Shown here: piece after piece, positions 9,614-17,184 of the stretch
How the letters are laid out: the number at the start of each line of letters is the position of its first letter
How positions within the stretch are numbered: the stretch's first letter is position 1
From: Prevotellaceae bacterium
GTDB taxonomy: Bacteria; Bacteroidota; Bacteroidia; Bacteroidales; Bacteroidaceae
Assembly (NCBI GenBank): GCA_015256945.1
Contig: JABZLB010000024.1
Coordinates: 1 to 45,645 of the forward strand
Reading direction: 5' to 3'
Length of the DNA: 45,645 nt
The notes under the pieces: generated by a model
What the model saw: the letters and a program-made list of their open reading frames with translations, nothing else
What the model was told of the DNA's origin: nothing
Database searches by the model: none
Translations under genes and position numbers: made by a program

Positions 9614-9744
9614 AAAATACTTGTCTTTATCCCATTAGATTAACGTATTTCACTTCAGGTTTAAGGCTATAACGGATAAATAACAACCTCTGTTACAATG
9701 CTTCCATCTGCCAATAGTTGAGAAAAACACCCAACTAATGTCGG

Positions 9745-9771
9745 CAAAAGTAGTAAATAAGAACGGTCAAA
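9745..9771 (-). promoter_or_regulatory. Promoter for SusC/SusD locus 1
   Basis: Minus-strand TACTTTTG (9745-9752) and TTTG (9768-9771) fit the Bacteroidota -7/-33 pattern, though the 15-bp spacing is slightly short. It predicts a leader of about 125 nt before the susC ATG. Confidence 0.5.
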
Positions 9772-9960
9772 GCAATGTTTTCTGTGCTATTTTTACAATT
9801 AAATTATAAAAATATTACAAAGCTAACCATAACATTTCATATCAACATCAATATCGCAGCACGACGTCTATCTTGTCTCAATACAATATTACACCTTATT
9901 ATATTATAGGAAATCCATACAGATGTTCAAAAGCATGCTGAAGAAATAATTATTTAATTT

Positions 9961-9986
9961 GGCATATCTATGCGCATATTTATGCC
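9961..9986. promoter_or_regulatory. 26-bp dyad-symmetric element, candidate operator
   Basis: GGCATA and TATGCC arms surround an inner palindrome ATGCGCAT (9970-9977) with the same centre; 20 of 26 positions are symmetric. It lies about 85 bp upstream of the argR -7 element and over 200 bp from the susC promoter. No regulator is implied by the sequence. Confidence 0.3.
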
Positions 9987-10044
9987 AACAAGCTTGTCTG
10001 ATTCAATATACATTAGCTTCTTTAACATAAAAAATGTATATAGA

Positions 10045-10078
10045 ATTGTAAAGTAAGCACAGAATTATCGTAACTTTG
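10045..10078 (+). promoter_or_regulatory. Promoter for argR
   Basis: TAACTTTG (10071-10078) is a strong Bacteroidota -7 match, with a weaker ATTG at 10045-10048 in the -33 position (22-bp gap). It lies 27 bp before the argR ATG. Confidence 0.6.
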
Positions 10079-10104
10079 CGAGCCAATAAAATAATGATCC
10101 AACC

Positions 10105-10575
10105 ATGAATACGAAAAGACGAAGACTTGAGACTATACGAATGCTTATTTCGAGCAAGGAATTAGGTAATCAGGAAGAGGTACTACAAGAGTTAAAGAAA
10201 GAGGGATTCACACTTACACAAGCTACACTAAGTCGCGACCTTAAGCAGCTAAAAGTAGCCAAAGCAGCCAGTATGAATGGCAAATATGTTTACGTCCTGC
10301 CCAACGAAACCATGTATAAGCGCATACATAAACCGCTGTCGGCATCGGCTATGTTGTCGGTATCGGGCTTCATATCCATTACCTTTTCAGGCAATATGGG
10401 TGTTATCAAAACGCGTCCGGGATATGCCAGCAGCATCGCATATAACATTGATAACAGCGATATTGAAGATATTCTCGGCACAATAGCCGGCGACGATACT
10501 ATCTTTATCGTGATACGTGACGGGGCTGATACCAACGAAATTACACGAAACATCAACGACTTTGTTACTATTTAA
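10105..10575 (+). CDS. argR: Arginine repressor ArgR
   Basis: Arginine-responsive DNA-binding regulator, 156 aa, the family's normal length. Residues 1-70 form the winged helix-turn-helix (NQEEVLQELKKEGF, TLTQATLSRDLKQLKV). The C-terminal hexamerisation and arginine-binding domain ends with GTIAGDDTIFIVIRD, which keeps the paired Asp residues that contact arginine in E. coli ArgR. A consensus promoter lies 27 bp upstream. The following genes are a PspC-domain protein and proC. In Bacteroides, argR commonly heads a run of arginine genes ending in proC, so the argG/argC/argD-type genes appear to have been lost or moved here. Confidence 0.95.
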   Translation: MNTKRRRLETIRMLISSKELGNQEEVLQELKKEGFTLTQATLSRDLKQLKVAKAASMNGKYVYVLPNETMYKRIHKPLSASAMLSVSGFISITFSGNMGVIKTRPGYASSIAYNIDNSDIEDILGTIAGDDTIFIVIRDGADTNEITRNINDFVTI

Positions 10576-10645
10576 ATAAGGCAATTCAGCCACAAAGACG
10601 TCAGGAGAACACCATCATTATAAATACCCAACAACAAATTATATT

Positions 10646-10840
10646 ATGGCAAACGGTAAAAAGTTATTTCGTTCGAACGATAAAATCATCGCTGGTGTAT
10701 TGGGAGGTATAGCCAATTATCTTGACGCTGACCCAACAATAGTACGTGTAATTTACTCGATACTTACCGTTTGTACAGCATTTTGCGGTATCATTCTCTA
10801 TCCCGTATTGTGGCTTGCCATACCAAAAGAAACAGAATAA
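10646..10840 (+). CDS. Small PspC-domain membrane protein
   Basis: 64-aa protein that is essentially one PspC domain: a basic start (KKLFRSNDKIIAGVLGGIANYLDADPTIVR) followed by one long hydrophobic segment (residues about 33-58) ending PVLWLAIPKE. PspC domains are best known from envelope-stress proteins; stand-alone short versions like this are frequent in Bacteroidota and their role is unsettled. It sits 70 bp after argR and 48 bp before proC on the same strand, probably in one transcript. Confidence 0.9.
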   Translation: MANGKKLFRSNDKIIAGVLGGIANYLDADPTIVRVIYSILTVCTAFCGIILYPVLWLAIPKETE

Positions 10841-10888
10841 TAACACACAGAGCTTGATAATTCAAAGGTTCTGTTCTATACAAAAGTC

Positions 10889-11674
10889 ATGAAAATAGCA
10901 ATATTAGGGGCCGGTGCCATGGGAGGCGCTCTGGCAAAAGGGTTATTAAAGGGCAGTATTTTTAAGCCCGAAGATATTGTTATTGCCAATCCTCATCGAG
11001 GAAAATTAGAGGAATTTGACCTCCTTGGGATGCAAACTACTACCGACAACTGCATAGCCGTTGATGGTGCACAACTTATTGCCATTGTAGTAAAGCCATG
11101 GCTTGTTGAGCAGGTAATAAACGAGATTAAGCCTGTATTAAATTACCAGCAGCAAATTATCATTAATATAGCTGCAGGCATCAGCAGCAACACACTATTT
11201 ACATGGCTTGACAAGGATGGAACAAAGCCGGCTTTGTTCCAGGTCATACCTAATATTGCCATAGCCTATCGTGCATCCATGAGCTTTATCGTACCATGTA
11301 AGGCCAACGAAAAGCAAACTATATTGGTCAAATCATTGTTTGACGACATGGGACAAAGTCTTATTACCGATGAGGAACACCTTGCTGCTGGTACTACATT
11401 AGCCAGCTGTGGCATAGCCTATGCTATGCGATATGTTCGTGCAGCGGCTGAAGGAGGTGTAGAATTAGGCTTTAAAGCCGATACTGCAACAACCATCGTA
11501 CTGCAAACTTTACAGGGTGCAGTTTCGCTCCTGCAAGGCACAGGGTTACACCCTGAAGCTGCTATCGATCAAGTTACAACTCCAAAAGGACTTACCATAA
11601 AAGGCTTAAATGCCATGGAACATGCCGGTTTTACAAATGCAGTCATAGAAGGACTTAAAGCCGGTATAAAATAA
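10889..11674 (+). CDS. proC: Pyrroline-5-carboxylate reductase
   Basis: Last step of proline synthesis: NAD(P)H reduction of pyrroline-5-carboxylate to L-proline. It has 261 aa, close to the family norm. The N-terminal Rossmann motif is ILGAGAMGGALAKGLL. The C-terminal dimerisation domain carries CGIAYAMRYVRAAAEGGVELG and VTTPKGLTIKGLNAMEHAGF, corresponding to the family's SGPAY... and VTSPGGTTIAGL... signatures with some substitutions (CGIAY for SGPAY, PKG for PGG). The other two proline genes, proB and proA, lie 2.5 kb downstream on the same strand, so the whole glutamate-to-proline route is clustered here. Confidence 0.94.
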   Translation: MKIAILGAGAMGGALAKGLLKGSIFKPEDIVIANPHRGKLEEFDLLGMQTTTDNCIAVDGAQLIAIVVKPWLVEQVINEIKPVLNYQQQIIINIAAGISSNTLFTWLDKDGTKPALFQVIPNIAIAYRASMSFIVPCKANEKQTILVKSLFDDMGQSLITDEEHLAAGTTLASCGIAYAMRYVRAAAEGGVELGFKADTATTIVLQTLQGAVSLLQGTGLHPEAAIDQVTTPKGLTIKGLNAMEHAGFTNAVIEGLKAGIK

Positions 11675-11735
11675 TCATTCTAAAATCATTGTATTTTTAA
11701 AATTGCACATTATCTAAATAATTGTGTAATAGAAT

Positions 11736-11764
11736 CTTGCACACATGATATACATGTGCGCAAG
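11736..11764. terminator. Hairpin after proC, possible terminator
   Basis: 12-bp arms CTTGCACACATG / CATGTGCGCAAG with one mismatch and a 5-nt loop, 62 bp after the proC stop. No true T run follows on the plus strand, so an operator or RNA-stability role is equally possible. Confidence 0.4.
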
Positions 11765-11810
11765 AATTAACATTTTATATCAAAATACTCTACATTATAA
11801 CAAAAAAGCT

Positions 11811-11841
11811 TTTTCCATATAAGGTGCTTTTAGTACTTTTG
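11811..11841 (+). promoter_or_regulatory. Promoter for the XRE-cupin / acyl-CoA synthetase operon
   Basis: TACTTTTG at 11834-11841 matches the -7 consensus, with TTTT at 11811-11814 in the -33 position (19-bp spacing). The ATG follows 30 bp later. Confidence 0.5.
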
Positions 11842-11871
11842 ACCCCCGAATTAGACTAAATTAAAGTAAAA

Positions 11872-12429
11872 ATGGAAGAATCAATTCGACAAATTGGTGA
11901 GCGTCTTAAAGGCCTTCGCGACGTCCTTAACATCCCTGCCGAGGAAGTTGCAGAGCTTTGTGACATCTCACTTGAACACTATTTAAAGATCGAAGCCGGC
12001 GAGGCCGATCCATCAGTATTCAGGCTTAGCAAAATCTCTAAACGCTACGGTATTGACCTCGATGTTCTTCTTTTTGGCGAAGAACCACGTATGAGCGCAT
12101 ACTATGTTACACGAAAGGGAATGGGTCCCGAAATTGACCGTGGCAATGATTACAAGTATCAGAGTCTTGCAGGAGGCTTTAGGGGGCGAAAGGCCGACCC
12201 GTTTATTGCTAAAGTTGACCCACTTCCTGATGGCAAAAAGTATAGAAAAAATACCGTAGACGGACAGGAATTTAATGTCGTAATAGAAGGAACGATGGAA
12301 ATTACCATCGATGACAAGGTAATTATACTGAACGAAGGTGACAGCATTTACCTTGACGGACGTCGCCCGCACTGCATGCGCGCACTTAATAACAAGTCGG
12401 TAACCTTTATCAGCGTGGTTATTGATTAA
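11872..12429 (+). CDS. XRE-family transcriptional regulator with cupin domain
   Basis: 185-aa two-domain regulator. Residues about 5-60 are an XRE helix-turn-helix (LRDVLNIPAEEVAELCDISLEHYLKIEAGEADPS). Residues about 115-182 are a cupin_2 barrel (EFNVVIEGTMEITIDDK, LNEGDSIYLDGRRPHCMRAL) that would bind a small effector. Such proteins usually control a neighbouring catabolic or ligase gene. Here an acyl-CoA synthetase begins 25 bp downstream, so it probably senses that enzyme's substrate or product. The effector is unknown. Confidence 0.92.
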   Translation: MEESIRQIGERLKGLRDVLNIPAEEVAELCDISLEHYLKIEAGEADPSVFRLSKISKRYGIDLDVLLFGEEPRMSAYYVTRKGMGPEIDRGNDYKYQSLAGGFRGRKADPFIAKVDPLPDGKKYRKNTVDGQEFNVVIEGTMEITIDDKVIILNEGDSIYLDGRRPHCMRALNNKSVTFISVVID

Positions 12430-12454
12430 TGTAATATTTTAACAAAAACAAAAG

Positions 12455-14131
12455 ATGATAGAGAGATTCCTAAAGCAAACACACTTTTCTTCAGAGGAAG
12501 ATTACAAAGAAAATTTGCACTTTATAATACCCGAAAACTTCAATTTTGCTTACGATGTCATGGACGAATGGGCACGAATAGAACCTGATAAGGTTTGTCT
12601 GCTCTGGGCAAGTGAGCGAAGTGAAGAGATAAAAACAACGTTTAAGCAGTTCAAAGAGCAAACCGATCAAACGGCTGCCTACTTTATGAGTCTCGGCATT
12701 ACGCGCGGTGATAAAGTCATGCTCATCCTTAAGCGCCACTATCAATGGTGGCTTAGCATGATGGCTCTGTGTAAAATTGGGGCCATTGCCATCCCTGCCA
12801 CACACATGTTAACCAAAAACGACATCGTCTATCGCAATGAAAAGGCAAGCATCAAGGCCATTATCTGCGTAAACGACAGCTATGTAACTACACAGGTTAC
12901 AGAGTCGTTACCTGAAAGTCCTACCGTAAAGGTGCTTGTAGCAGTTAATTCTATGTGCGAGAGTAGCAAGCCTGTGCCCGAGAATTTTCACGATTGGTTT
13001 AAGGAATGGGACAAGGCTCCCCACTTCAGACGGCCGGAAAATGTGAATGAAAACGAGGATACCATGCTCATTTACTTTACAAGTGGTACGAGCGGTGAAC
13101 CGAAAATGGTTGCCCACGACTTCCTTTACGCTTTAGGACACCTTACTACTGGCGTTTACTGGCACAACTTATCTGAGCACAGTATACACCTTACGGTAGC
13201 CGATACAGGATGGGGAAAGGCTGTGTGGGGGAAATTATACGGTCAGTGGTTCGCCGGATCGACAGTGTTTGTATTCGACCATGAGAAGTTCACGGCAGAG
13301 AAAATCATGCGCGCTATGGAAAAATACCATATCACATCCTTCTGCGCACCTCCTACCATTTACCGCTTCATGATACTGGAAGACTTCAATAAGTATGACC
13401 TTAGCAGCTTAGAATATTGTACAACGGCTGGCGAAGCTATGAACCCTTCTGTTGAAACGAAGTTCTTTAATCTCACTGGAATACACATCATGGAAGGCTT
13501 CGGGCAAACAGAAACTACTATGACACTGGGTACTTTCCCATGGATTAAGCCACGCCCGGGGAGCATGGGCAAGCCTAATCCGCAGTATGAAGTAGGACTT
13601 TTACGTCCTGATGGCAGCGAATGTGAAGATGGAGAGCGTGGCGAAATCTGCATTAATACGGTCAATAACCTGCCTATGGGCCTCTTCAAAGGATACTATC
13701 ATGATAAGAAGCGCACGCGTGAGGTATGGCATGATGGCATTTATCATACAGGCGATATGGCATGGCGTGATGAAGATGGCTATTATTGGTTCGTAGGACG
13801 TACTGATGACGTCATCAAAAGTTCAGGCTATCGTATCGGCCCGTTCGAGGTAGAGAACGCACTAATGACCCATCCGGCCGTTGTAGAATGTGCCATAACC
13901 GGTGTTCCCGATGAAATAAGAGGAATGGTAGTAAAGGCTACTGTCGTGCTCTCTGATGAATGGAAGGCCAAGGCCGGCCCTGAACTTATCAAGACATTAC
14001 AGGACCATGTCAAGCACGAAACAGCACCATACAAATATCCGCGCGTCGTCGAGTTTGTCGATGAACTACCCAAAACCATCTCCGGAAAGATTAGAAGGGT
14101 TGAGATTCGGGAAAAGGACAACAACAAATAA
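12455..14131 (+). CDS. AMP-forming acyl-CoA synthetase (ACSM/acetyl-CoA synthetase-like)
   Basis: 558-aa adenylate-forming enzyme that would activate a carboxylic acid to its CoA thioester via an acyl-AMP. The phosphate-binding loop is YFTSGTSGEPKMVAHD (residues 207-222); the middle motif is MEGFGQTETTMTLG; YHTGDMAWRDEDGYYWFVGRTDDVIKSSG is cut by the hinge; the adenylation Lys is Lys545 in TISGK. Overall it resembles the medium-chain (ACSM) branch more than long-chain FadD, for example TGWGKAVWGKLYGQWFAGSTVF in the substrate region. The substrate cannot be set from sequence. It is translated 25 bp after the XRE-cupin gene. Confidence 0.9.
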   Translation: MIERFLKQTHFSSEEDYKENLHFIIPENFNFAYDVMDEWARIEPDKVCLLWASERSEEIKTTFKQFKEQTDQTAAYFMSLGITRGDKVMLILKRHYQWWLSMMALCKIGAIAIPATHMLTKNDIVYRNEKASIKAIICVNDSYVTTQVTESLPESPTVKVLVAVNSMCESSKPVPENFHDWFKEWDKAPHFRRPENVNENEDTMLIYFTSGTSGEPKMVAHDFLYALGHLTTGVYWHNLSEHSIHLTVADTGWGKAVWGKLYGQWFAGSTVFVFDHEKFTAEKIMRAMEKYHITSFCAPPTIYRFMILEDFNKYDLSSLEYCTTAGEAMNPSVETKFFNLTGIHIMEGFGQTETTMTLGTFPWIKPRPGSMGKPNPQYEVGLLRPDGSECEDGERGEICINTVNNLPMGLFKGYYHDKKRTREVWHDGIYHTGDMAWRDEDGYYWFVGRTDDVIKSSGYRIGPFEVENALMTHPAVVECAITGVPDEIRGMVVKATVVLSDEWKAKAGPELIKTLQDHVKHETAPYKYPRVVEFVDELPKTISGKIRRVEIREKDNNK

Positions 14132-14140
14132 AACCAGTAA

Positions 14141-14171
14141 GTATTGCCGTTTGTGAAAACGACGGCAATAC
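14141..14171. terminator. Hairpin after acyl-CoA synthetase gene
   Basis: Perfect 10-bp arms GTATTGCCGT / ACGGCAATAC with an 11-nt loop, 10 bp after the stop. There is no T run on the plus strand, so termination is possible but not certain. Confidence 0.45.
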
Positions 14172-14187
14172 ACTATCATCAATTGAA

Positions 14188-14212
14188 TTACAATCAACAA
14201 TTGTGATTGTAA
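14188..14212. promoter_or_regulatory. Inverted repeat directly upstream of proB
   Basis: TTACAATCA / TGATTGTAA arms (9 bp, perfect) around a 7-bp centre, ending 9 bp before the proB ATG. It could be an operator or a leader hairpin that hides the start region. Confidence 0.35.
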
Positions 14213-14221
14213 AAAATAACG

Positions 14222-15292
14222 ATGAAAAGAATTGTAGTTAAAGTAGGCAGCAACGTGCTGACACGTCCTGATGGCAAGCTCGATGTAACGCGAATGTCAG
14301 CCATTGTCGACCAAATCGTCTGGTTAAAACGCCATAATTACGAGGTAATTCTTGTATCATCAGGCGCGATGGCAAGCGGGCGAGGTGAGCTTCACATTGA
14401 CCGAAAGCTCGACAGTGTATCGCAGCGACAGCTCTTTTCGGCACTGGGACAAGTCAAGCTTATTGGCCTCTACTACGATCTTTTTCGCGAATACGGCATG
14501 CATGTAGGGCAGGTTCTCACCATGAAGGAAAGCTTTTCCACGCGTGGTGAGTATCTGAACCAGCGCGCCTGTATGGGTGTGATGTTAGACAATGGCGTCA
14601 TACCCATCGTGAATGAAAACGATACTGTAAGCGTCACAGAGCTGATGTTTACCGACAATGACGAGCTGGCGGGATTAGTTGCAGCCATGATGGACTGCGA
14701 CTCGCTGGTTATTCTGTCGAACGTCGACGGCATTTTCAACGGCGATCCCAAGGCAGCCGGCACACAGGTTATACCGACAGTAAACTACGATCACGACCTT
14801 TCTGAATATATCCAAAGCAGCAAAAGCAACTTCGGCAGGGGAGGAATGATGACCAAAACCAACATTGCGCGCAAGGTAGCAGAGGAGGGAATAAGGGTAA
14901 TTATTGCCAACGGTACAGTCGACAACATCCTTATTAACCTGGCTGAACATCCCGAAAGTACGCTCCATACAGAGTTTTTGCCGAATCCTGCTCCTGTTTC
15001 GCAGGTAAAAAAATGGATTGCACACAGTGAAAGTTTTGCCAAAGGTGCCATCCATATCAATGCAAAAGCCGAGGAAGTATTAAAGGGTAATGCAGCAGTA
15101 AGCCTGTTATTGGTAGGTGTTACCAAAATTGAAGGCGACTTTGAAGAAGGTGATATTATTAACGTTGTAGGACAAAACGGACAAATTCTGGCCGTTGGCC
15201 GCAGCGGATATAATGCCCATGAGGCGCGCAAACTGATGGGAAAGCACGATGTTCGTCCGCTTATCCATTACGATTATCTGTACATGGAGTAA
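14222..15292 (+). CDS. proB: Glutamate 5-kinase
   Basis: First step of proline synthesis: ATP-dependent phosphorylation of L-glutamate to gamma-glutamyl phosphate. It has 356 aa, as usual for the form with a PUA domain. The amino-acid-kinase domain has KRIVVKVGSNVLTRPDG, EVILVSSGAMASGRGEL, IPIVNENDTVSVTEL, LVILSNVDGIFNGDP and GRGGMMTKTNIARK. The C-terminal 80 or so residues (AKGAIHINAKAEEVLKG, GRSGYNAHEARKLMGK) form the PUA domain, which in other species takes part in proline feedback. proA starts 27 bp downstream, so the two are an operon. Confidence 0.96.
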   Translation: MKRIVVKVGSNVLTRPDGKLDVTRMSAIVDQIVWLKRHNYEVILVSSGAMASGRGELHIDRKLDSVSQRQLFSALGQVKLIGLYYDLFREYGMHVGQVLTMKESFSTRGEYLNQRACMGVMLDNGVIPIVNENDTVSVTELMFTDNDELAGLVAAMMDCDSLVILSNVDGIFNGDPKAAGTQVIPTVNYDHDLSEYIQSSKSNFGRGGMMTKTNIARKVAEEGIRVIIANGTVDNILINLAEHPESTLHTEFLPNPAPVSQVKKWIAHSESFAKGAIHINAKAEEVLKGNAAVSLLLVGVTKIEGDFEEGDIINVVGQNGQILAVGRSGYNAHEARKLMGKHDVRPLIHYDYLYME

Positions 15293-15319
15293 TCGTTTTC
15301 TCAAAATACAAAACATCTT

Positions 15320-16561
15320 ATGCTCGAACAATTCAAAAAAGCCAAGGCTGCAAGCTTAATGCTGCCTGTGCTAAGTGACGACAAGCGCAATGCTGTGCTG
15401 CTGGCCGTAGCATGTACTATTGAAAATCATACATCCGAATTGCTGAAGGCCAACGCCCAAGACCTGGCCCGAATGGACCGTAGCAACCCTATGTTCGACC
15501 GCCTGATGCTCACCGCCGACAGGCTTAAGGGCATTGCTTCAGACATGCGTCATGTCAGCACGCTGCCGTCACCACTGGGCCGTACACTCAAGGAGACGAC
15601 GCTTCCCAACGGTCTTCACCTGCGCCGTGTGAGCGTTCCTTTCGGCGTTATCGGCATGATTTACGAGGCGCGCCCTAATGTTACCTTCGACGTTTTTTCA
15701 CTATGCTTTAAAAGTGGTAACGCCTGCGTGCTGAAATGCGGCAAGGATGCTGAAGCCTCCTGCCGTGCAGGGGTAAGCCTTATACACGATGTGCTGCGCC
15801 AATTTGACATTGATGAAAGTGCCGTTGAACTGCTGCCGGCTACCCACGAGGCCACCGACGAGATGCTGCAAGCCACAGGATACATTGACCTTTGCATACC
15901 ACGAGGCGGAAAGCACCTCATACAGACCGTGCGTGACAAGGCCCGTGTGCCTGTTATTGAGACGGGAGCAGGCGTCGTAAGCACTTATATCGACCGTAAA
16001 GCTGATATAAAAATGGCTGCCGATATTGTGTTTAACGGCAAGACCCGACGCGTTAGTGTATGTAACGCGCTTGACTGTTTGATTGTACATTCGGCCCAAT
16101 TGCCGCAGCTTTACCGCATTTGTGAGCCGCTGGCCGCGAAACAGGTAACACTCTATGCCGATGGACAGGCCTTTGAAGCACTTCATGACCGTTACCCTTC
16201 TGTCCTGTTACAGCATGCCGACGACAACAGTTTCGGCACCGAATTTCTCGATTATAAACTCGCCATCAAAACCGTTGACAGTCTCGAAGATGCGGTTAAA
16301 CATATTGCCTTATACGACTCAGGCCATAGCGAAGCCATCGTCACCACCGACCCCGATGCGGCCCGATGCTTCCAGATGGCTGTTGACGCAGCATGTGTTT
16401 ACGTCAATGCACCAACGAGTTTTACCGATGGAGGCCAGTTTGGTATGGGCGCAGAAATAGGCATCAGCACCCAGAAGCTAGGGCCACGCGGGCCTATGGC
16501 CTTAGAGGAAATAACCACATATAAGTGGCTTATCGATGGCAACGGACAAACACGTCCATAG
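15320..16561 (+). CDS. proA: Glutamate-5-semialdehyde dehydrogenase (gamma-glutamyl phosphate reductase)
   Basis: Second step of proline synthesis: NADPH reduction of gamma-glutamyl phosphate to glutamate 5-semialdehyde. It has 413 aa, the normal length. An aldehyde-dehydrogenase fold is clear: PFGVIGMIYEARPNVTFD, ALCLKSGNA-type block (FSLCFKSGNACVLKCGKDA), VIETGAGVVSTYID, and the catalytic Cys248 in KTRRVSVCNALDCLIVH. The end has TDGGQFGMGAEIGISTQKLGPRGPMALEEITTYKW split over the usual C-terminal motif. It completes the proC/proB/proA set in this region. Confidence 0.96.
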   Translation: MLEQFKKAKAASLMLPVLSDDKRNAVLLAVACTIENHTSELLKANAQDLARMDRSNPMFDRLMLTADRLKGIASDMRHVSTLPSPLGRTLKETTLPNGLHLRRVSVPFGVIGMIYEARPNVTFDVFSLCFKSGNACVLKCGKDAEASCRAGVSLIHDVLRQFDIDESAVELLPATHEATDEMLQATGYIDLCIPRGGKHLIQTVRDKARVPVIETGAGVVSTYIDRKADIKMAADIVFNGKTRRVSVCNALDCLIVHSAQLPQLYRICEPLAAKQVTLYADGQAFEALHDRYPSVLLQHADDNSFGTEFLDYKLAIKTVDSLEDAVKHIALYDSGHSEAIVTTDPDAARCFQMAVDAACVYVNAPTSFTDGGQFGMGAEIGISTQKLGPRGPMALEEITTYKWLIDGNGQTRP

Positions 16562-16748
16562 TATGACAGAATAGCCATATCGAAAAATAATGTAAAATTA
16601 ATTCTGAATATTTTGCCCTCTGGCAAGTAAGTAAAATAGAATATATCGTAAGCTGTTATTCCCAACAGGGCATACAAGGGTGACAACTCATATACCCTTA
16701 TCTCTCCCAAACAGTATCAAAAGCCCTTTTCGGCACTTTTACATGACG

Positions 16749-16851
16749 ATTACGACGTAAAGGCAAGTAGATTACATCGTAAAGGGAAGACGATTACGAT
16801 GTAAAGGTAACGCCTTTACGACGTAAAGGTTGGTACATTTGCACGTAATGT
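16749..16851. repeat. Tandem array of 15-bp near-palindromes at exact 22-bp spacing
   Basis: Four clear units start at 16749 (ATTACGACGTAAAGG), 16771 (ATTACATCGTAAAGG), 16793 (ATTACGATGTAAAGG) and 16815 (TTTACGACGTAAAGG). Seven-bp spacers of unrelated sequence (CAAGTAG, GAAGACG, TAACGCC) separate them. A degenerate fifth unit (ATTTGCACGTAATGT) follows in phase at 16837. The fourth unit extends to a perfect 17-bp palindrome CCTTTACG-A-CGTAAAGG. Twenty-two base pairs is about two helical turns, so bound proteins would sit on one face of the DNA. Iteron-like or operator arrays have this form; the binding protein is unknown. Confidence 0.75.
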
Positions 16852-16867
16852 CAACCCCTTAAGTTAT

Positions 16868-16907
16868 AAAAAGTGCCATCTTGCAGATATGCAGGATGGC
16901 ACTTTTT
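16868..16907. terminator. Strong bidirectional intrinsic terminator
   Basis: AAAAAGTGCCATC pairs with GATGGCACTTTTT, extended through TGCA/TGCA to a GATA loop with one T-G wobble. A runs on the left and T runs on the right let it serve both proA and the convergent BspA-like gene. Confidence 0.85.
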
Positions 16908-16946
16908 ATTATTTTCAATTTGTTTCTACCGCAGATAAAAGTACCC

Positions 16947-16961
16947 TTTACGACGTAATGT
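16947..16961. repeat. Outlying copy of the 15-bp array unit
   Basis: TTTACGACGTAATGT matches the fourth array unit at 13 of 15 positions. Its start lies exactly 132 bp (6 x 22) from that unit, on the far side of the terminator hairpin. Confidence 0.5.
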
Positions 16962-17184
16962 ACCAGACCAAAGGGTTAAATTTTGTTTATTTCACTCTTG
17001 CTTTTTCTATAAATCACTGACAATCAGCACATTATTAACATCATCCATTTTCAGCCTGTACGCAATCAAGTCCATGATGTTTTGAAATATCGCAGCCACG
17101 AGAGTGCTTTTGTTAATATTTTTCAACATTAGAATATATACTCATTCATCGTGTGAAATACGGGAAAATACCGCCTGCACACCC

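Larger units (their letters stand above)
9614..10104. other. Divergent intergenic region between susC (locus 1) and argR
   Basis: AT-rich 491-bp gap with no plausible gene. It holds the susC promoter (9745-9771), the argR promoter (10045-10078) and a 26-bp dyad at 9961-9986. The stretch 9775-9960 shows nothing I can name. Confidence 0.6.
16562..17184. other. Convergent intergenic region with 22-bp-phased repeat array and terminator
   Basis: 623 bp between the 3' ends of proA (+) and the BspA-like gene (-), with no credible reading frame. It holds the array at 16749-16851, a promoter-like TACATTTG at 16834-16841, the terminator hairpin at 16868-16907 and another repeat copy at 16947-16961. 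I see nothing definite in 16562-16740 or 16980-17184. Confidence 0.7.

Noticed and set aside
11872..12429. XRE protein as antitoxin of a toxin-antitoxin pair
   Set aside because: It carries a C-terminal cupin and is followed by an acyl-CoA synthetase, not a small toxin.
16749..16851. Possible CRISPR array
   Set aside because: Units are only 15 bp with 7-bp spacers and no cas genes are near; CRISPR repeats and spacers are each about 25-40 bp.
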